This document shows positions 1 through 6,757 of a stretch of 9,593 nt of DNA, piece after piece. This DNA comes from an uncultured Bacteroidales bacterium (GTDB lineage: Bacteria > Bacteroidota > Bacteroidia > Bacteroidales > Bacteroidaceae). How positions within the stretch are numbered: the stretch's first letter is position 1; every line of letters starts with the position of its first letter. The position numbers and the translations under genes are program-made. The notes under the pieces were generated by a model. The model ran no database searches. It was not told the origin of the DNA and was given only the letters and a program-made list of their open reading frames with translations. The DNA lies in assembly GCA_902803195.1 (NCBI GenBank), contig CADCOX010000408.1, positions 1 through 9,593 on the forward strand, in the 5' to 3' direction.

Positions 1-1
1 G

Positions 2-352
2 GTAGCCAGCGCGTTGGCCGTCAGCATCGGTATTGCCATTCAGAACGTACCCGAAGGAGCCATCATCTCCATGCCTATGCGGGCTGCTGGCAACTCGAAG
101 TGGCGTTCGTTCCTGATTGGCAGTTTGAGCGGTGCCGTCGAACCTATCGGCGGTTTGGCCGTCGTCCTGCTGGCTTCGCTGATGACTCCCGCCTTGCCTT
201 ATCTGCTCGCTTTTGCTGCGGGCGCCATGTTCTACGTCGTGGTCGAAGAGCTCATCCCAGAAGCCTCAGAAGGCAAGCATAGCAACCTCAGCACCATCGG
301 CTTCGCCATCGGTTTCGTCCTTATGATGGTTCTCGACGTACTACTTAGTTGA
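2..352 (+). CDS. ZIP-family (GufA/ZIP11-type) metal transporter, 3' part
   Basis: The reading frame is open from base 2 to a TGA at 350-352, so the 5' end lies outside the window; 116 residues are visible. ZIP proteins move divalent metals such as zinc across the inner membrane. The visible part fits transmembrane helices 5 to 8. Residues 14-19 (counting from base 2) read QNVPEG, the helix-5 metal-binding motif, with Q and N where helix 4 of the family has HN. Residues 43-48 (SGAVEP) hold the helix-6 glutamate, and VVEELIPEA near residue 80 is typical of the GufA branch. Hydrophobic stretches follow to the C-terminus. The exact metal cannot be read from sequence. The gene converges on the M6 protease gene. 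The family call is firm; the subfamily is likely. Confidence 0.88.
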   Translation, partial: VASALAVSIGIAIQNVPEGAIISMPMRAAGNSKWRSFLIGSLSGAVEPIGGLAVVLLASLMTPALPYLLAFAAGAMFYVVVEELIPEASEGKHSNLSTIGFAIGFVLMMVLDVLLS

Positions 353-420
353 TAAGGCAACAGAGAATTCATAAGCAAGCACGTCCATTCGCTAAGCCTC
401 ACACGTATATTCGTTGAGCC

Positions 421-485
421 GAGTCTCACCGGTGAGACTCTCGAGTATCATTATTGATACTCGCGAATACCATTGTCGGTATTCG
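421..485. terminator. Cluster of three back-to-back hairpins between convergent genes
   Basis: Three perfect inverted repeats lie almost end to end. The first is 421-440, arms GAGTCTCACC and GGTGAGACTC with no loop. The second is 442-463, arms CGAGTATCA and TGATACTCG with a TTAT loop. The third is 464-485, arms CGAATACC and GGTATTCG with a 6-base loop. They sit between the 3' ends of the ZIP and M6 genes, 28 bases before the M6 stop, so a bidirectional terminator or mRNA 3'-end stabiliser is the simplest reading. No run of T follows on either strand, so a standard intrinsic terminator is not proven. Confidence 0.45.
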
Positions 486-513
486 ACTTGCTGACTTATT
501 ACCTTCAGCAGAG

Positions 514-3500
514 TCACTTGATTACTACTTTACGCCCACTCTTGATGAAGATACCTTTTTGCGGTTCAGCCACTTTCATCCCCTGAAGGTTATACCATAC
601 TCCATCAGTAGCTGCGGTAGATTGCGGCAACCTGATACCAGTGCCTTCCTCAAACTCTTCAATACGTGCAAACATCGTCCATCCTTTTATGGCCTCATAC
701 TTCGCCTTGGTGCCTTCGGGCACGAGAAGCGTAGCTGGAGATGGTTTCCAATAAGTGTTTTGGTTTTCCTGATCCCAGTATGCGTTGGCAAACACGTTAT
801 CGTTAATAACAGGTGGGTCGATGATATGGGAAATCACAACGCTGAGGTTGTTTCCGCTGAAGGCTTCTTCCCCTATGCTCGACAGGGTGGAGGGCAACTC
901 CACTCGGGTAAGATGTTGGCAACTACGAAAGGCTTCTCTGCCTATCGACTCAAGGCCCTCAGGGAAGGTAACGCTCTTGAGGAAGTAACAGTTGTAGAAA
1001 GCATAATCGCCAATGGCCTTCAACGAACTGGGGAAGTTCACTTCGGATAAAACAACTTGGAAGAAAGCCGCTTTGCCAATAGACTCAAGGCCTTCGGGCA
1101 GCGAAAGACTCTTGATGCGATTACATTGATAGAAAGCATTCTCGCCGACAGCCGTTACGCGATAAATCTTTCTATTAATGATGACCATAGCAGGAATGCT
1201 GACCTCTGTCAGTTCCTTGTAGCTGTCATCCTTAATGACCGTGGCTGTGGTGCCGCCTGTGGTACAGTAGTATTTCAGTTGGCCGACCATTGTCTCCATA
1301 GGCTCTCCCTCTTCGATGTTTGCAAACATCGTCCATCCTTTTATGGCCTCATACTTTGCCTTAGTGCCTTCGGGCACGAAAAGCGTAGCCGACGAAGGAA
1401 TAGAGTCGTATAGATGGGTTTCTTCGTTCCAGCGACTAATGGAAAATGTGTTATCGCCGATGACAGGGGGATCACTGAGGTGGGAGAGTACAGTGACAAG
1501 TTTCGTATTATTAACAAAAGCACCCACACCAATCTTTTTCAGAGAGTTTGGCAACTCAAGCTCGGTCAATCTACTCATTTTTGCGAAAGCATAGTCGCCA
1601 ATGGACTCAAGTCCCTCAGGCAATTTCAGCGATGTTATATTCGAGCAACCATTGAATGCATAGCTGCCCACAGCCACCCGATAGGTTCTGTCGTCGATGG
1701 TTACCGTGGCAGGCAGTTCAACCTCAGTCAAATCCCTGTAGCTCTTGTCTTGAATGATGGTGGCGACGGAGTTGCCGAGGCTATAGGAAAACTTAAGTGG
1801 CCCTATTTGGACGATGCCGTTGCCCACCGTCACCTTGCAACTGGCCGTCTTTCCTGAGACAGATGTTGCCGTTATTGTGCATATTCCCACCTTCAGACCT
1901 GTCACGTTCCCCTCTGCATCCACAGTAGCGATGCTGCTATCGCTTGAAGTCCATGTGACCTCCTCTGCCTTCGACGTTGGCGTAAACGTGATGGTGAGCC
2001 TTTTCGTTTCCCCTCCGTCCAATGATATCTCTTCGGGAAGGGTCATACGCCACAGGTCGGAGGCATCCTCGATGTCGAAGTAGATGACACCCTCCTGTTC
2101 GCGGATGTTTTTGAGCCCCCATCGCGTGAGTCCGTCGGCCCAAGGCATCAGATTGGCAGGCGATGTGATGTAGTTTAGCTCAGTAATATGGTTCTTTCCT
2201 GGGAATGGGTCAGAAGCATATCCGCCATTTTTATATCCTCCAGCGCGAAGTAGTTCATAGTAATTATGCTCTGGGTTTGCGTTGACCCTGTTGATGGTCC
2301 AAACCCTTGCATCAGTGGAATCTACACGGAACACAAGCATACCTGTACCAGGCAGGTAAGAGTCCCATTTCGTTTTCTGACGATTCTCAAGGAAGAAAAA
2401 CTCTTTATCCACCGTAGTGTTTATCCGAAAGCCAGTATTAGCTTCATCTATACTCTTAAGCGTGTAGCTTCCCTCACTATTGATGGTTGTCGGTTCGGCG
2501 AAACCTAAAGCATAGCGTTCGAAAAGAGAATAGCCCGCTGGCGTGCGACTTTTATTATTATAACATCCATCAGCCATCACTGACCAAGAACCTGGAACTA
2601 TACTCATTCCACCGCCTTGTTCATAGTCTGTATCATAAAAATCGGGCAATCCGAGCACATGGCTGAACTCATGACAGAACGTGCCTATGCCGTCTAAGAC
2701 GTTTGACTCTTCACTTTCCCACAACTCAGTCGAACAAGCATATAGTCCCAAATTCTTTCCATCGAAGTTCTTATTATATAAATATAAAAAAGTACTTTGA
2801 TATGGCCAAAGGTGTTGCGGGTTATTAGGGTCGCTCGACGATGCCGACCCTGCTACGATGAAATAGATGGCATCCACCGTTCCGTCAGCATCAGCGTCGT
2901 ATTTACTATAATCCACCAACGAGTTTGCGGCTGCAACAGCGGCAGTAAAGACTCTATCAGAATTACTTCCACAGTCGTTTTGCTTATATGGAACAGAAAC
3001 AGGTCCTACTACGTCAAACTGAGGAGTGAACTTACCTGAAGAGTTGTCATGAAAATAATCACGTACGCTACCGGTGTAAGCCTGGAAATTACCATTAACA
3101 TCTGTGAAACCTGTATAGTTCTCCTTGTTCACCATATCGTTGATGATTTCGCTATAATCGTTGCGGGAGAACTTTTTGTCACTAAACTCTACCAAGATGA
3201 GCAGTCCGCGGAAAAGATCGTAGTCGAACCTGCCAGCCCGACGCTTAGCGAGCGCTTCCCTTTGTCGTGCGATGTTGTTTCTCCTCATTTCCTGCATTTC
3301 AGGACTAATCTCTGGAGCAAGGAATTTCTTTGTCGACGAAAGGAAGTGTCGTTCGTCCGCCGTACGACCGTCGCTGTCGTGGGCGATGACGTCCGTCGCC
3401 ACGAGCGAGCCCTTCTCCTTCCTCGCATAGCGAAAATAGCCATCGGCACTCTTCACAACAGAATAGCCGTCGGCCGTAGTCGTGAAAGACAGATACTCAT

Positions 3501-3633
3501 CTCCATGCAACTGTACGGTCACAACAGTTCCATCTGGCTGAGTGATAGTGACCTTTCCCTTATAGGCAGGAACCGCCTGAATGCTCAATGCAAACATCAG
3601 GCATAAACAGACATGAAGAAATCTACTCATCAT
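514..3633 (-). CDS. Secreted M6-family metalloprotease with Ig-like and BspA-type leucine-rich repeats
   Basis: A 1039-residue protein, probably exported and possibly surface-attached, that would cleave extracellular proteins. Residues 1-23 form a signal peptide (hydrophobic FLHVCLCLMFALSIQA, then AVPA). A propeptide with two DGY motifs spans about 24-135. The zinc site is HEFSHVLGLPD at 321-331, matching the M6 (immune inhibitor A) pattern HExxHxxGxxD, and WSVMADG follows as the likely Met-turn. A BIG2-type Ig-like domain covers about 528-600. Two copies of a BspA/LRR_5 module follow (about 613-775 and 784-992), each with PEGLESIG repeats and ending in VPEGTKAKYEAIKGWTMFA. The last 41 residues (YNLQGMKV...KGIFIKSGRKVVIK) resemble a Bacteroidetes C-terminal sorting tail; type IX export is inference. 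An in-frame ATG at 3681 exists, but it lies upstream of a promoter-like box at 3665-3672, and the signal peptide fits best from 3633 (or the adjacent ATG at 3630). Confidence 0.9.
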   Translation of the reverse strand: MMSRFLHVCLCLMFALSIQAVPAYKGKVTITQPDGTVVTVQLHGDEYLSFTTTADGYSVVKSADGYFRYARKEKGSLVATDVIAHDSDGRTADERHFLSSTKKFLAPEISPEMQEMRRNNIARQREALAKRRAGRFDYDLFRGLLILVEFSDKKFSRNDYSEIINDMVNKENYTGFTDVNGNFQAYTGSVRDYFHDNSSGKFTPQFDVVGPVSVPYKQNDCGSNSDRVFTAAVAAANSLVDYSKYDADADGTVDAIYFIVAGSASSSDPNNPQHLWPYQSTFLYLYNKNFDGKNLGLYACSTELWESEESNVLDGIGTFCHEFSHVLGLPDFYDTDYEQGGGMSIVPGSWSVMADGCYNNKSRTPAGYSLFERYALGFAEPTTINSEGSYTLKSIDEANTGFRINTTVDKEFFFLENRQKTKWDSYLPGTGMLVFRVDSTDARVWTINRVNANPEHNYYELLRAGGYKNGGYASDPFPGKNHITELNYITSPANLMPWADGLTRWGLKNIREQEGVIYFDIEDASDLWRMTLPEEISLDGGETKRLTITFTPTSKAEEVTWTSSDSSIATVDAEGNVTGLKVGICTITATSVSGKTASCKVTVGNGIVQIGPLKFSYSLGNSVATIIQDKSYRDLTEVELPATVTIDDRTYRVAVGSYAFNGCSNITSLKLPEGLESIGDYAFAKMSRLTELELPNSLKKIGVGAFVNNTKLVTVLSHLSDPPVIGDNTFSISRWNEETHLYDSIPSSATLFVPEGTKAKYEAIKGWTMFANIEEGEPMETMVGQLKYYCTTGGTTATVIKDDSYKELTEVSIPAMVIINRKIYRVTAVGENAFYQCNRIKSLSLPEGLESIGKAAFFQVVLSEVNFPSSLKAIGDYAFYNCYFLKSVTFPEGLESIGREAFRSCQHLTRVELPSTLSSIGEEAFSGNNLSVVISHIIDPPVINDNVFANAYWDQENQNTYWKPSPATLLVPEGTKAKYEAIKGWTMFARIEEFEEGTGIRLPQSTAATDGVWYNLQGMKVAEPQKGIFIKSGRKVVIK
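667..735 (-). repeat. 69-bp direct repeat, copy A (inside the M6 gene)
   Basis: This stretch matches 1321-1389 at 66 of 69 bases. It encodes the end of the second LRR module (VPEGTKAKYEAIKGWTMFA). The two copies are 654 bp apart, a whole number of codons. Identity this high at wobble positions points to recent duplication or gene conversion within the gene. Confidence 0.9.
1321..1389 (-). repeat. 69-bp direct repeat, copy B (inside the M6 gene)
   Basis: Partner of 667-735, encoding the end of the first LRR module. The surrounding modules align at protein level (for example SYRDLTEVELPATV against SYKELTEVSIPAMV) but have diverged more than this block. The block is therefore either the youngest part of the duplication or kept alike by recombination. 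Confidence 0.9.
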
Positions 3634-3664
3634 CTGATTGCTTTTTTTAATATCAACAATTATA

Positions 3665-3672
3665 CAAATATC
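3665..3672 (-). promoter_or_regulatory. Candidate -7 box for the M6 protease gene
   Basis: On - the sequence reads GATATTTG, seven of eight positions fitting the Bacteroidetes -7 consensus TAnnTTTG as far as it is specified (G replaces the first T). It lies 31 bases before the ATG at 3633, leaving a leader of roughly 25 bases. No clear TTG at -33 was seen. It mainly argues against the upstream in-frame ATG at 3681. Confidence 0.4.
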
Positions 3673-3715
3673 ACTCCGCATTAGTGTTGAGATTGCAGCT
3701 CATGAGTCATCTTTA

Positions 3716-3787
3716 TTATTGTTGGCGCACGTATAGCAGCGTCTGTCCATCCTCTGTCTGATATATGATAATCTTGTTCTCTTTCAT
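3716..3787 (-). pseudogene. RhuM-family protein, N-terminal remnant (23 codons)
   Basis: The short frame encodes MKENKIIIYQTEDGQTLLYV, then RQQ and a TAA stop. This matches my memory of the start of RhuM-family proteins (MxENKIIxYQTEDGQTxxxVRLE...), which are normally about 300 residues and continue with a conserved WLTQAQMAELF DNA-binding-like segment. That segment is absent in all three - frames downstream, so the gene has lost everything after the first strand-like stretch. A purine-rich GGAAA precedes the ATG and a TATCTTTG box lies 58 bases upstream. The role of RhuM is not well established; family genes often sit in variable or restriction-system-linked regions. The stub could still be transcribed as the leader of the M6 gene. 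Confidence 0.6.
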
Positions 3788-3845
3788 TTTCCAGTAAACT
3801 ATACCCTAACTTCTTGAAAAGGGTCTCTCTTCAGTTTTACCGCCA

Positions 3846-3853
3846 CAAAGATA
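3846..3853 (-). promoter_or_regulatory. -7 box TATCTTTG upstream of the RhuM remnant
   Basis: On - the bases read TATCTTTG, a full match to TAnnTTTG. A long pyrimidine-rich tract (about 3854-3926 read on -) lies directly upstream, as it does before the two TACCTTTG promoters elsewhere in the window. A start near 3841 would give about 54 bases of leader before the RhuM stub, and could also read on into the M6 gene. Confidence 0.5.
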
Positions 3854-3987
3854 ATGATAATATGGAAAAGAGAAGAATGAAATGAAGGAAAATAAAAGGA
3901 AAGACGAAAAATAGGGGAAAAGTGCGCAGGACCGGTGAGATGATTAAGGTATTGTTGATAAGGAACTCTCCGCGACACTAATACAGT

Positions 3988-4014
3988 CGCAGCCCGCATG
4001 GATAGCGGGCTGCG
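3988..4014. terminator. Strong GC-rich hairpin between guaA and the RhuM remnant
   Basis: Perfect 10-bp arms CGCAGCCCGC (3988-3997) and GCGGGCTGCG (4005-4014) enclose a 7-base loop. No T run follows on either strand. It may be a back-up terminator or RNA 3'-end stabiliser downstream of guaA, beyond the better terminator at 4063-4088. Confidence 0.45.
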
Positions 4015-4062
4015 GAATGTCGGAGTATTTGAAGAAGTAATGAAAAATCTTATTGGATAAAA

Positions 4063-4088
4063 GCCGCCAGCTCGGATGTTCTGGCGGC
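4063..4088 (-). terminator. guaA: Intrinsic terminator of guaA
   Basis: Read on -, arms GCCGCCAG and CTGGCGGC (8 bp, 10-base loop) are followed at once by TTTTAT. The hairpin begins 52 bases after the guaA stop codon. GC-rich stem plus T run is the standard rho-independent layout. Confidence 0.7.
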
Positions 4089-4140
4089 GATGTTGGATGT
4101 GTAGAAATAGTTTTAGGTTTGTGGAAAGAGCGATTGTCGA

Positions 4141-5781
4141 CTACTCCCACTCGATGGTGGCTGGCGGTTTGGACGAGATGTCGTAGCAGACGCGGTTGAC
4201 GCCACGGACGTGGTTGATGATGTCGTTGGAGACGCGGGCCATGAAGTCGTAGGGGAGGTGAGCCCAGTCGGCAGTCATGGCGTCGGTGCTGGTGACGGCG
4301 CGGAGGGCCACGGGATGCTCGTAAGTGCGCTCGTCGCCCATAACCCCTACGCTACGGACGGCGGAAAGAAGGATGACACCTGCCTGCCAAATTTGGTCGT
4401 AGAGGGAGACCTCTATTTCTTCAGTTGACGAGTTGTTTGCTTGCTGAATAGGAACTCCTGCGGCCAGCACGCGACGGGCTTCGTCACCACTGAGCTTGAC
4501 CTTGTATTCGCGCAGGCCACGGATGAAGATATCGTCAGCTTCCTGCAGGATATGCACCTTCTCTGGGGTGATATCACCCAGAATGCGAACGGCCAGTCCG
4601 GGTCCGGGGAAGGGATGGCGGGTGATGAGGTGCTCGGGCATGCCCAGCTGACGGCCTACACGACGCACTTCGTCCTTAAACAACCATTTCAAGGGCTCGC
4701 AGAGCTGCAGGTTCATCTCCTTGGGCAGACCGCCTACGTTGTGATGACTCTTGATGACTTTGCCTGTGATGTTGAGCGATTCGATGCGGTCGGGATAGAT
4801 GGTGCCTTGCGCAAGCCATCTACATTTACTGTTTGAAGATTGACTATTAAAGATTTTCTTCGCCTCAGCATTGAAGACTTCGATGAAGTCGCGACCGATG
4901 ATCTTGCGCTTTTGTTCGGGCTCGGTGACTCCTGCGAGGTCATTGAAGAACTTACTTGAAGCATCGATGCCGAGAACGTTGAGGCCGAGCACTTTATAGT
5001 CCTCCATGACCTGTGTGAATTCGTTCTTGCGGAGCATGCCGTGGTCGACGAAGATGCATGTGAGGCGGTCGCCTATGGCTCGGCTGATGAGAACGGCAGC
5101 TACACTACTGTCTACGCCTCCCGAGAGGCCGAGGATGACGCGGTCATTGCCCAGCTGTTGGCGCAGTTCGTTGACTGTAGTCTCTACGAAGGAAGCTGCA
5201 CTCCAGTCCTGATGACTGCCGCAGATGTCTACGACGAAGTTCTTGAGCAGCAGCGACCCTTGACTGGAGTGGAAAACCTCGGGATGGAACTGCACACCCC
5301 AGAGGGGTTCGCCCTCTGCTTGATAGGCTGCATAGTGGACCGTCTCGGTGGAGGCGATGGTCTTGAAACCTTCGGGCAGGGCAGTAATGGTGTCGCCGTG
5401 GCTCATCCAAACTTGCGATCCCATTTCAAAACCTTGGAAGAGCGGGTTGTTGAGATCGATGGAGGTGAGATTCTGACGTCCATACTCGCGTGAGGGAGCG
5501 GGTTCGACGCGTCCGCCGAGGGTGTGGCTCATATACTGTGCGCCGTAGCAGATGCCGAGGATCGGGTAGCGGCCACGGAACTGAGAGAGGTCGACGCGGA
5601 AGGCTTCTGGGTCATAGACGCTGTAAGGCGAGCCGCTGAGGATGACGCCGATGATGTCGGGGTCGTCCTGAGGGAACTTGTTGTAAGGAAGAATCTCGCA
5701 GAAGGTATCGAGCTCGCGTATGCGTCGTCCGATGAGTTGTGTGGTCTGCGAACCGAAGTCGAGGATGATGATTTTCTGCAT
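4141..5781 (-). CDS. guaA: GMP synthase (glutamine-hydrolysing)
   Basis: Cytosolic enzyme that converts XMP to GMP using ATP and glutamine, the last step of de novo guanine nucleotide synthesis. It has 546 residues; E. coli GuaA has 525. The class I glutamine amidotransferase domain covers about 1-190, with catalytic triad C78 (GICYGAQ), H166 and E168 (FHPEV). The ATP-pyrophosphatase domain follows, with P-loop SGGVDSS at 220-226. The C-terminal dimerisation and XMP-binding part ends in the family signature KPPATIEWE. Two segments look inserted relative to E. coli: about 311-321, encoded by very AT-rich DNA, and about 426-459, just before LYDQIWQAG. The second probably belongs to Bacteroidales versions. 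The ATG at 5781 puts MQKIIILDFGSQ at the N-terminus, as expected. The gene lies 66 bases behind the nucleotidyltransferase with no promoter seen between, so it is probably co-transcribed. Confidence 0.97.
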   Translation of the reverse strand: MQKIIILDFGSQTTQLIGRRIRELDTFCEILPYNKFPQDDPDIIGVILSGSPYSVYDPEAFRVDLSQFRGRYPILGICYGAQYMSHTLGGRVEPAPSREYGRQNLTSIDLNNPLFQGFEMGSQVWMSHGDTITALPEGFKTIASTETVHYAAYQAEGEPLWGVQFHPEVFHSSQGSLLLKNFVVDICGSHQDWSAASFVETTVNELRQQLGNDRVILGLSGGVDSSVAAVLISRAIGDRLTCIFVDHGMLRKNEFTQVMEDYKVLGLNVLGIDASSKFFNDLAGVTEPEQKRKIIGRDFIEVFNAEAKKIFNSQSSNSKCRWLAQGTIYPDRIESLNITGKVIKSHHNVGGLPKEMNLQLCEPLKWLFKDEVRRVGRQLGMPEHLITRHPFPGPGLAVRILGDITPEKVHILQEADDIFIRGLREYKVKLSGDEARRVLAAGVPIQQANNSSTEEIEVSLYDQIWQAGVILLSAVRSVGVMGDERTYEHPVALRAVTSTDAMTADWAHLPYDFMARVSNDIINHVRGVNRVCYDISSKPPATIEWE

Positions 5782-5808
5782 GATGAGGGCTTATGAGTTT
5801 GGAGAGGT

Positions 5809-5838
5809 CTCGGCGACTGAATCGCCGAGGGCTATCGC
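5809..5838 (-). repeat. 30-bp palindromic repeat, copy R1 (intercistronic)
   Basis: The stem is CTCGGCGA / TCGCCGAG around a 5-base loop, then a 9-base tail. It starts 10 bases after the nucleotidyltransferase stop. Its bases fall in the codon phase of that gene, so read-through of the stop would add SFLAIALGDSVAETSPNS before a TAA at 5791-5793. It is the most diverged copy in loop and tail, and shows that the element is not confined to coding DNA. Confidence 0.8.
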
Positions 5839-5847
5839 AAGGAATGA

Positions 5848-6666
5848 TCAGGAGTTGAGGGATTGGACGAAGGTGTCAGCAGCGGCGAGGGTGTCGAGTT
5901 TGCCAACGTCCATGAGGTGGAGCTCGGGGGCGGGATAACCAAGGATAGTGTGGGAGGCACACGTACTCAGGTAGAAGTCGATGATGGAGAACTTGTCTGG
6001 CCAAGCATCCATGAGCGGGAAGAGGGATGGGTTGAAGACGTGGATGCCAGAGAAGGCAAGACGTAGGGGGGCGTTCGTCTGAAAGGACGCGGCAGGGCAG
6101 GAGGCGATGGGGCCGCGTAGTTTGCCGGTGGTGATATTCTGCCATCCTACGAGACGACGGTCGGGACCAAATAGGAGGTAGCGAGAGGTCTTGCGAGGGG
6201 AGGCAAGGAGAACGGCTTCGGCGACAGAATCGCCGAACGCTGTCGCAGGGTTGGAGCGGTGATTTTCGGCGACAGAATCGCTGAACGCTGTTTGGGCAGA
6301 AGCGTAGATGGCTTCGAGGTCGGCGTCTGAGAGGATGTCGACGTTGTGGATGAGGATAGGTGAAGAGGGGTCGAATAGGGGGCGTGCTTTCTTGATACCG
6401 CCGCCCGTATCGAGTAGGGCTTGTCGCTCGTCGCTGATGCGAATGTCGAGTCCAAAGCGTTCGTGACGGTCGAGGTAGTCGATGATCTGCTGGCCGAAGT
6501 GATGGATGTTGATGACGATACGTTCGGCGCCAAAGGCACGCAAGCGCTCGATGATATGTCCGAGTAATGGCTTTCCTGCCACGGGGACAAGGGCTTTGGG
6601 CATTGTGTCGGTGAGCGGTTTGAGGCGCGTACCGAGACCTGCTGCGAAGATCATGGCTTGTTTCAT
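5848..6666 (-). CDS. MurU-like sugar-1-phosphate nucleotidyltransferase
   Basis: A 272-residue cytosolic NTP-transferase that would join a nucleotide to a sugar 1-phosphate. Closest recognised relatives are MurU-like proteins, which make UDP-MurNAc from MurNAc-1-phosphate in peptidoglycan recycling; the substrate here is inference. The N-terminus MKQAMIFAAGLGTRLKPLTD with MPK at 22-24 is the nucleotide-binding signature (GxGTR...PK). HNVDILSDADL at 107-117 carries the metal-binding aspartate D110. Residues 125-150 contain two copies of a ten-residue repeat peptide (QTAFSDSVAE and ATAFGDSVAE) and look like an insertion before AVLLASPRKTSRYLLF, where relatives as I recall them run straight on. 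The frame is open up to 6798, but the upstream part is low-complexity and overlaps the helicase. The ATG at 6666 puts the nucleotide-binding motif at the N-terminus and follows a TACCTTTG box. guaA follows after 66 bases. Confidence 0.88.
   Translation of the reverse strand: MKQAMIFAAGLGTRLKPLTDTMPKALVPVAGKPLLGHIIERLRAFGAERIVINIHHFGQQIIDYLDRHERFGLDIRISDERQALLDTGGGIKKARPLFDPSSPILIHNVDILSDADLEAIYASAQTAFSDSVAENHRSNPATAFGDSVAEAVLLASPRKTSRYLLFGPDRRLVGWQNITTGKLRGPIASCPAASFQTNAPLRLAFSGIHVFNPSLFPLMDAWPDKFSIIDFYLSTCASHTILGYPAPELHLMDVGKLDTLAAADTFVQSLNS
6217..6246 (-). repeat. 30-bp palindromic repeat, copy R2 (in nucleotidyltransferase)
   Basis: The stem is TTCGGCGA / TCGCCGAA around loop CAGAA, then tail CGCTGTCGC. 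It covers exactly ten codons (141-150), encoding ATAFGDSVAE. A second pairing is possible: GCGACAG at 6221-6227 with CTGTCGC at 6240-6246, both 7 of 7. It is the most regular of the five copies. Confidence 0.88.
6265..6294 (-). repeat. 30-bp palindromic repeat, copy R3 (in nucleotidyltransferase)
   Basis: The stem is TTCGGCGA / TCGCTGAA (one mispair), loop CAGAA, tail CGCTGTTTG. It covers ten codons (125-134), QTAFSDSVAE, and begins 48 bp from R2, a whole number of codons. The mispair and changed tail suggest an older or decaying copy. Confidence 0.85.
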
Positions 6667-6670
6667 GGTG

Positions 6671-6678
6671 CAAAGGTA
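6671..6678 (-). promoter_or_regulatory. -7 box TACCTTTG, four bases before the nucleotidyltransferase ATG
   Basis: On - TACCTTTG is a full match to TAnnTTTG, and only CACC separates it from the ATG at 6666. Transcription would start at or within a base or two of the ATG, so the mRNA is probably leaderless. Upstream on - lies a tract of TTTTCAC repeats and TTTTATTCC, nearly the same as before the helicase gene. The rest of the 91-base gap to the helicase stop (about 6720-6745) consists of short imperfect repeats around ATTCGTCATT (on -) and holds no gene. Confidence 0.72.
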
Positions 6679-6757
6679 GGAATAAAATAGAAAAGTTGAA
6701 AGTGAAAAGTGAAAAAAATGACGAAAGGCGAATGATGAATGACGAATGTCAGATAGT

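Larger units (their letters stand above)
3634..4140. other. 507-base intergenic region without an intact gene
   Basis: The region holds a candidate M6 promoter (3665-3672), a RhuM N-terminal remnant (3716-3787) with its promoter-like box (3846-3853), a purine-rich tract on + at about 3854-3926 with almost no C, and two hairpins (3988-4014 and 4063-4088) near the guaA 3' end. Two open frames of 66 and 68 codons on - were examined and not accepted as genes. Confidence 0.8.

Noticed and set aside
454..1050. Long open frame on + (198 codons) opposite the M6 gene
   Set aside because: It is antisense to the LRR part of the M6 coding sequence, shows no recognisable domain, and the opposite frame has clear family motifs.
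1143..1163. Sequence in the M6 gene resembling the palindromic repeat (TAVGENAF against TAFGDSVA)
   Set aside because: The similarity needs an indel and has no 8-bp stem; TAVGENAF is explained by the LRR consensus.
3801..3826. ACCCT/AGGGT inverted repeat in the RhuM leader as a possible attenuator
   Set aside because: Only a 5-bp stem with a 13-base loop; too weak to claim.
3799..3999. 66-codon frame on - in the guaA-M6 gap
   Set aside because: The translation is low-complexity, mirrors the pyrimidine-rich promoter tract, and begins inside a terminator-like hairpin. No domain is recognisable.
3944..4150. 68-codon frame on - overlapping the guaA 3' end
   Set aside because: It runs through both hairpins downstream of guaA and overlaps the guaA stop; no family resemblance.
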